A DNA stretch of 64,000 nucleotides from Mycocentrospora acerina (lineage: Eukaryota; Ascomycota; Dothideomycetes; Pleosporales): assembly GCA_022701365.1 (NCBI GenBank), contig JAKUHH010000148.1, positions 124,001-188,000 of the forward strand, read 5' to 3'. The notes under the pieces are model-generated. The model was not told the origin of the DNA. It saw only the letters and a program-made list of their open reading frames with translations, and did not search any database. Of the stretch, positions 56,573-64,000 are shown piece after piece; positions within the stretch are counted from its first letter, which is position 1, and each line of letters starts with the position of its first letter. Both the position numbers and the translations under genes were made by a program.

Positions 56573-59500
56573 CGAATAGAAATACTTTCAAAGCAAACAA
56601 TGTGTTCCGGATGGGTGCGCCGGAAGGATTGAAGCGAAAGTTTTTGAGAGTGACCCAATGTAGTGATATTTCCGGTCTAAAACTCCGAGTTGTCCCAGTG
56701 GCCAATTGTAAACAGGCCGCTAGTAAGCTGGTTTTTGGCTAAGATCTGATATACACCCTGCTGATCTTGGATCTTGATAATGCGCCACGCCGTTCGAGCG
56801 TTAGACCCTACCGTCTGTGCGGAGCCTCAGTGGTCAAGTCTATGTTTAGCTGTGAGTTCGACTGCCTATAGTTCGCGCTCGAACCTGTCCGCCGGAACAG
56901 CTTGTAAATGCGGAAATAGCTAAGCAAGATCAACAAGACATCCTATTACCCTGTTTTTGATTTAATGGGGTACGTCGTGATGCGATCGCAACATGATTGT
57001 TTTGCTCGACAGAGTGCATACTTAGAGATGCTTTAAGTTGAGCTCTAACGATCATAAAGGTATGACAATCTAAATCAGCCAACCTTATGACTGTTTTGTA
57101 AGCGTATCGTAACTTGTGCACGCGATCGATGATCTCTTTCTGATAACGTCTGGTCGTAGTTAGTACCTAGTGAACACCTATAACAAGAACTACACGTAGG
57201 GCCACTACCAACAGGGATGACTCGTATTTTTCCGTATTGGAGGTCAATCATGAGACGAAAGTTAGCTTTCTCATGGCAAACTTTCGATATGCATTTTTGC
57301 GTTTACCCAATAATCGAAAATGCATCTCGGCGGCGTCGTATTAGCTTGCTCCGCGCGCAGCTCCGTGCAGATTACACATGACTACCGAGCCTAACCGCAG
57401 TGTCCATAGTATCAGACGCAGACTTAAGCAGCCCTAATCAAGTATGCAGCGCGTAGCCTGGGTATATGTAACCAAGATTGCAGTGCTAAAATTTCCGGCC
57501 AACTTACCACATCAAGCAAGCTGCTACAATATCTGCTGTCACATATTTGGATCGGCAGGGACCGCAAAGATCACCAAGTAAGCGCTCTACGGTACACGCG
57601 CCTAAATTCTCTACTCGATGTGTAAGCCGTTTATCCGTACCCCAGCGTTGACAAAACTGTCAGACAGCTGCACAGTGTACAGGGTTCAATGGGCGAACAA
57701 TCGATTCAGATTGCCGACGACGCCCGTAGCGTAGATGTTACTGACATCTTTACTCACCCTCCGGAAAGATGTTTGCGAAAACAAACCACCCGAGAGGCTA
57801 CCTATACGAGATGAGCTACAGCATCCGCAGACACGAATAGCTCCAATACCAAGTACCGTATAACACAACACATCTGCTAATTATGGCGATCTAAAAATCC
57901 CCAAATACATACGTGAGCTAACAAAACGACCGGCCTTCATGCTGTTGTAGCTGGAAGGTTTATGTTATTGGCTGACAAAATGAAATCGAGTCTTGATCAG
58001 CCCCCCCTATAGTCGCAGTTAAGAGCAAATTCGAAACTGTTTCAGTCATTGTCTCATTGGTAGCTGGAATAAGTCCGGCCGAACACATTCAACACTACAG
58101 TCACGAAATTTCGAGCAAGAGAAATTTCTGCCAGACTTCTTACCACAACTACCTGAAAAATGCCTTCTGGCAGCTTGTGTAGGCTTCGTCTCATTCATAG
58201 CGTACCCAAAACTGTCGAAGCTGCAGGATACAGTACAACTTGTTATTAAAGTATAAACAAAGCATTTTCGGCGATCTCCTCTGCAACTGGTCATTCTGCG
58301 TCAAGAGTTTACCGAAACAGGGTAACGGTCCGGAAGGCTCTTCGGCGACATCAAGTTTATTTAGGTTCTTACCAATCCGGACGCGCATCCTCGAAAGCTC
58401 CTATCAAACCCTTGCAAACTCTTCGAATCCACAGGAGCTGTGGTGATATGGTCTGATTGTTTATCAAGCGAGGAGTTGTGGCTTTAGCAAGTGATCAATA
58501 ACGTACGACACCACCAAAACCCATGGCCGCGGATCTCCGAAAAATTCCACGCAATACTTGTTAGAAAACAAGATCAATTCTGCTACACAGGCACATCCTA
58601 CCAGCCGGTTGTGCTGAGATCTGTTCAAGCCTTGGGCGTGGACCTATGCACCTCTTAAATCCCTCGTTACAACGATACTTTTTTTTTTTAAAACAAAAAG
58701 GATTTCGGTTAGTCCCTCTTACTTCTTCGTGTCATGTAAGTGCCGAGGTTTCCATTACCGGAGATTTGCCTGTGACATTACTCGTCACACAGACACAATG
58801 GGGATCATAACCAGTAAGCATTGGCTATCAATCTCCTCCAGTGACTAGGCCCGGAGGATCTGCAAAAAGGCGATTATCGCTCTTTGAGACACATGGTTTC
58901 GCAACAACAAGCTATCCTTTGCCTTGAGTAGTACCATCCCAACTTTGCTACTCAAATTCTCTATATTAGCTATGTTGTGCTAATTGTCAATATCCTAGTG
59001 CAAGTGGTATTCCCACGTATGGCTTCCGCAATGAATACCCAAGTTGACACAGTAAACTCATATATCTTCTAACACCAGATTGCTCTATAGGAGTATTGTA
59101 AAGGGTGCTTATCGACTCTCGGTTGACCGAACAACACTACTCGTATATACACTCTCCGGACTGAAACCAAACAAAATAGTGTGTATACTGGCACAATGCA
59201 GTCAAGGAAAGCCAGCGAACAACATAATCAGCAACGAAATCACCAGGCATAGCAGACTTCACAACTAGAAGATCTCTTGTGCTGGAGAGGTATAGCCGAT
59301 AATGCCTTACTGCTTTGACCACGAAGACTATATACAATCATCTCAATTCTCCTCCTCGCGTCTTCGCACTCCAATTCTGGTCGCTCATGGAACAGTCCAA
59401 GGCACAAATTGAAGATTCTGAGTCACCTAAAGAACTTTCCTACATTCTCATGGACAATGTATAACAAATCGAGCTAATTCAATTTGTTCATGCTAGTGAA

Positions 59501-62500
59501 TTTTCGGTACAAGCATTTCTACTATGCTCGACGATATGTCCAAACATCTACAACATGATTGTTCGACCATTTTTCAACTCCTTCTACGAGCAACAAACAA
59601 TCAACCATACCCAGTAAGAAAAGGGAGGATAGTTGGCCAACTCAGTGCACTCATGGGCAAGATCTACACTACAGGGGAGCACCAAGAGAGAGACCATCCC
59701 GAGCTCCGAGGAATCTATTGTACTCTAGCAATTGGCTATTGCAACTCTCTGCCTGCAAGGCAAGTATGAGCTTACGTGGTCGGAGTATATACGTCCAAGT
59801 AGCAAAGAGGACAATTTAAACCGTTGCCAGACTGTGGACTACTGAATCATGTCTTGATTTTTTATTTACGCATTCCGTTTCTGTTGACCGGAGTCTCTGA
59901 GGCCTCTCTGAATCTAGAGGGGAGAGATTGAAATTGCTCTGATCGAGAGAAAAATCAGTAATACCAAAGATGAACGTGCTCAGGCATTGTTGCTTCAACG
60001 GCGATTGCTCATACACTCATACACGAAGCCGCAACTAACTATACCAAGTAACAGGATTTAGTATCAACACTCTTCTCGAATCCTATATCTCATATATCAA
60101 AAAGAGAACGTCTTTATCAACATCGAAACTGCGTATACGAGTTCATCTTACAATAGCAGAGATTTGGAGAAGTACAATAGCTATCATTGAGATCTTTATC
60201 AGTTATTTTCGTAATACGGATATACTAAGCGGCGTGACAGAGAGGGGCGGCTGGCTGTACATCCTTATGTGCTTAGCACTATAAATCGTATGGAACATGA
60301 TCTGAAATGTCTTAGATACTAAGCTGGTAGCCTACACTTGTTCAGAGATTTCTCTTTTTTTGTATACCTTACCTAAACACTGCGTCATAGTTTTTCGTCG
60401 TGCTCAAGGCAAAACAATTAAAAACTCGTTTTATCGGATCAGCACAAGCCTGCCTTTAGCTCTCTTGAATTCCAGGCATTGCGTTGACATGCACACCTCC
60501 AAATACAAGTGAGACTAGCTCGGTATCTCATAAGTAGCCGGATGACAGCATTTTTTTCTCTTTTTTTGTTCCTCCTAGTACTTTTTTGAATCGAATGTGC
60601 GCTCTTTTATCATACTCCCTCGCTGTATTGTGTGAGTCTCAACCTATCTCGGGGATTCTTTTTAACACACATTCTACAACCTAAATCACCCTGAACCACC
60701 AATTCCATAGGTTTTCTGTTCAACTCAATAATTAAATGTGTTTAGTTGTTTGCCTGATGCATGTCACCCATGCGATTGACTTGGTAAGGTTAAACATTGC
60801 AGACCGCTCCTCTTCTCACCGGAACTATCGACCTATCATAACAGAACGACGTAAATCCAACCCGCATATAGAAATTCAGCGCATACGTCTCTCCGTGAAT
60901 GGGATTTTCGCCAACGATATTATGGACCTTCAGCTGTGGCTGCAGCTCGTGATGATACCTTACCGAAACTGTAGTAGTTGAAGGTCTAAAAGTGTAAAGT
61001 TTCGTGTCTCAAAGTCTCGCACCCAAAGCTCCACAGCCCAACAAATTAATATACGTCATAGCTTATACGCGCGTCTTTTGCCCACATGCTTCTGACGAAT
61101 ATTTCAAGAAGATACTGTTTAGTTGCGAAAGTTGTTGATTTTGAGCAAGTATCTGTTCAGTTCGATTCGAGAGCCGCTACCATAGCTTTTAGTCTAACAT
61201 TGTTTTTATCTGTATTCAAACTTAGCAGCTCAAGACCCTTGTTTTGTATCGGCCAGTAGACTCGATGCTCAATTTTCCAGCAGCATGGAGGATAGCCTCG
61301 CGCCTCATCCAGCGCATCTGTCGATATATCTATCGACTAGTCTCGTGCGTTTTCAGAACATGTGTCGATGCAGATCAAAGAACCAATATTTTTCCTTGCA
61401 ACTCAACGACCCTGCATGTTCTCTGCTACCCGGAATTAGTCAAGCTAAAAGGAACTTGCTCCGCGGACAGAGTGCGAGGAAATCTAGACCAAACATCTCT
61501 GCTCTGTAACCACGGAACATAACCGCCACAGCGGTTCGCGCGCCACATAAATGCCCATTGTCTACCTGAAATGACGATTTAAGGCGTAACTCGGCTAAAA
61601 GATCCGCATGGTTGACAAAAACGTGGTAACGGCTTTAGAGGTTCTAGTTAGTAGGGGGATCCTACAATAAGAGGCCACCAATTGAAAGTATTTTTTAATT
61701 AGTGTCAAACTCCGCCACCTAATTTTCACAAAGTTTGATCCACTATCAGAACCAATCAATAAACATTCTTGGAGAATAGGACCGGCGATAACAGCGGTGA
61801 GCGAAGCCACCGCTTCAACAACAATAATGATCACGCGGGTGGAAATATGTTGATGTACAACAATTACTCATCGCTCCGATCTTCACTTTGTTGAAGTTTC
61901 ACAGTAAAAAGTGTTGAAAAAAATAGTAGCGGTGATTCCGAATTCGGTCAGTACAGGCAAGTTACACTATGGGGTGACAATCATGGCGAGGGCACGAATA
62001 CATGTGGAAAATCCAAATTGGAGAGCTGGGAGAAAGAGTCAGAAAATGTGTGGCTTGGGAAGAAATTAAGTCAAGAAGCCGTCAGAGTCAAGACGAATTT
62101 ACGGCGAGGCTTTCCCCAGAGTTGCGTTTTACTTGTTGAAATTCATCCTCGTATACAAGCGAACATCCGTCACACTTGAACCTCGCACTAAACAGATAAC
62201 TACAAATACCATTAGCCAACTTTTATTTTTATTGACATTACTTACCGACATCCGTCTCAAATTGTTCAATCACCGCTGGCGCCAGAGATTGACAAATTTA
62301 ACATAAAACTTGAAAACACTGATGCTTCATGTTAAGTGGTATTAGTCACCAATAGATATGATATAGATAAGCATCCATTGTAAGGAGGAATAGTTAATTG
62401 GAGGAGGAGACCATGCTCAGCTTCCAGGACAAAACCACAAGCCTCTACTAATTCACAAGTCACCTACATAGAGCTGCCCTAAGGGTCTGTCGTGAATATT

Positions 62501-63747
62501 TTGCGAAGCGTTGATTCTTCTATGAAAACGAGGTAGATATGCTAAGTAATTGCTGAGTGCGTACAGCGTTGTATCAAGCACCGACAGTGATATGCAACAC
62601 CTGCGCATACCTTAATTCTGGGTCAGTTATGAATATCTCAAGATCATGTAACTCTCTATATTCAAGACGAAAGGTCTCAATGTTCGCATATTTTGCGAAG
62701 ATTGAGAAGTAACATAAACTCCAATTCATAAATTACCTCAACACCAATTTCGTAAATATGCGTATTGTCTTGTATTTTGAACAAATGGATGGTTTTTTGA
62801 GAGTGGAGATGTAAAAAGGATTTTCGTCGATTGTTCGTACCCTCAACCAAGTGCAGTTAGGATACTATTTCAAACATACAATCGGAAGCCTAGATAAAAA
62901 GGGTTACAACGTGTTCATCCAGCGAGTTTCTCTGTTCCAAATCACGCAGAAATGCGCACTGGATAATTTTTTGATTTTGTAAAATAAAAAAGGCCTTGGA
63001 ACGAGTGATTCGGCGAGAAGCATTGGAAAAAGGTTCGGGATAGTCAGGCGCCAGACAAAGTTGGATCATTCCTTGGGATTTGCGAATTGTTTTCTCCCCG
63101 TCAATTCATCTCGGGGGGATCTACAGCTGAGCTTACTAAGTGAGGCGACATGGTCTTGAAGACAGCCATTAAAGAAATCTGTAGAATACATGAGCCAGAA
63201 GGGGAAATAATATGAGCTTTGAATCTATCCTTGTAAAAAAAAATGTCTCACAATGCGCTACGGACAAAATAACTTTGAGCATTGCAGGTTAATACATGAC
63301 AGACTTACATATTGGAAGATCTAAATAGAAAAGAAAAAGAAAGAGGGACTATAACTATAATCTACTAAACCTTTCAGCTCATCTCTAATGATTCAACCTG
63401 TCCGTACCAAAATCTTGCATCGTTCTAATCTTTGAGCATGTTTTTCGGCTGCAGAAAATGAAGGCAACATCGCTTGAGTATATCTCCGCTTTTATGAGAA
63501 GGGGGAAAGAAAGATATGGTTACATGTTTATGAATATCATCACATATACTTTACAAACAGAGGATATGACCTCGATGGCATTCGAATTGAAGAATTATAT
63601 ATTTGAGTTGTAGATGACGGAATACGGAGACAAAAAGCTCTATTAGCATTTAATGTCTACCTTCAACACTGCATCTAGTGAAATTGCCAAGTCCTTCACA
63701 TATTACTGTCAACCTACAATCCACTTCACTCAAGTGTGACCAATCAT
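56573..63747. other. AT-rich gene desert, about 7.2 kb
   Basis: No frame longer than 92 codons, no domain, no signal peptide, and no inverted or long terminal repeats recognised by eye. Composition is AT-rich, especially 62200-63700, with homopolymer runs (T-run near 58680). This fits a decayed repeat island, for example RIP-mutated transposon relics, though no transposase or reverse-transcriptase text survives. The left end includes the promoter of the adenylation-domain gene. Confidence 0.5.
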
Positions 63748-63963
63748 TCACAACATCTTTACACCCTCCACCCACTCAATAACCTTTTCCAATAACCCCA
63801 CATCTGCTTTTGCCTGCTCCAGCCCCTCCTCATCATCGACGCCCAAATCGCCTCCTCCTTCCGCCAATTCCGCCTGAAACCGCGTCGAAGCCTCCTTGAG
63901 TGGCCCAACATACAATTTTAGATCCAGCTCCTTTACACCAAGCACATCATGTAGCGGTTTCGC
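63748..63963 (-). CDS. terminal exon of an unidentified gene (5' part outside window)
   Basis: A 72-codon open stretch behind a good acceptor (GCTGAAC branch, TGCTTTTGCAG) on the minus strand, starting AKPLHDVLGVKELDLKLYVG and ending VIEWVEGVKML before a stop. The composition (acidic, Leu-rich, GC-rich codons) is coding-like and differs from the AT-rich desert beside it. Alternating hydrophobic residues suggest two helices. I do not recognise the family from this piece. The upstream exon or exons must lie beyond base 64000. Confidence 0.6.
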   Translation of the reverse strand, partial: AKPLHDVLGVKELDLKLYVGPLKEASTRFQAELAEGGGDLGVDDEEGLEQAKADVGLLEKVIEWVEGVKML

Positions 63964-64000
63964 CTGCAAAAGCAGGTAATAAAAGTTCAGCGCTGCGACG

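Noticed and set aside
1..64000. CRISPR array, bacterial operons or ribosome-binding sites
   Set aside because: No spaced repeats of that type; the window has spliced eukaryotic genes throughout.

Overview
The window is nuclear DNA of a filamentous ascomycete (Pezizomycotina). Genes are split by introns of about 46-59 bp with fungal signals (donor GTRNGT-like, branch point CTRAC or CTGAC, acceptor YAG). The gene families are also typical: RTA1-like, DUF7702, a siderophore-iron MFS transporter, a Zn2Cys6 regulator, GH76, and F-box proteins. A Leotiomycetes (Helotiales-like) source fits the moderate GC content and families, but this is a guess. About 23 protein genes, one tRNA-Val(AAC) with an intron and one MITE-like element are supported.

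Left part (0-21.5 kb): the 3' end of an amidase, a 266-bp TA-flanked inverted-repeat element, a DUF7702 membrane protein, an F-box protein, a six-exon sterol-type glycosyltransferase, an RTA1-like membrane protein and a cysteine-rich type II membrane protein. A KE4-type ZIP zinc transporter and the ribosome-biogenesis factor NOP16 are divergent and share a 242-bp promoter. The tRNA-Val and a siderophore-iron transporter with a 10-nt microexon follow.

Middle part (22.5-38.4 kb): all seven genes encode predicted secreted proteins. They are a GlcG/HbpS-like protein, a Kex2-processed-looking precursor, a quercetinase-like bicupin, an oxalate-decarboxylase-like bicupin, a selenium-binding-protein/methanethiol-oxidase-like protein, and two tandem paralogues of a cysteine-containing secreted family I do not recognise. 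This secretome block, with flavonoid-, oxalate- and thiol-type chemistry beside a novel tandem family, is the best candidate for an undescribed system.

Right part (38.9-64 kb): a Dal5/Tna1-type MFS permease, a gene-poor stretch with unassigned exon-like fragments, a SAP-like protein, and a GH76 alpha-1,6-mannanase-like enzyme. A Zn2Cys6 regulator is divergent from a DHA2-type MFS exporter, a probable regulator/target pair. Then come a DUF1993 protein and a stand-alone adenylation domain that has lost the carrier and reductase domains and the usual catalytic lysine. A roughly 7-kb AT-rich gene desert runs to the terminal exon of an unidentified gene at the right edge. All exon structures were worked out by hand from splice signals and frame closure; none is backed by transcripts.
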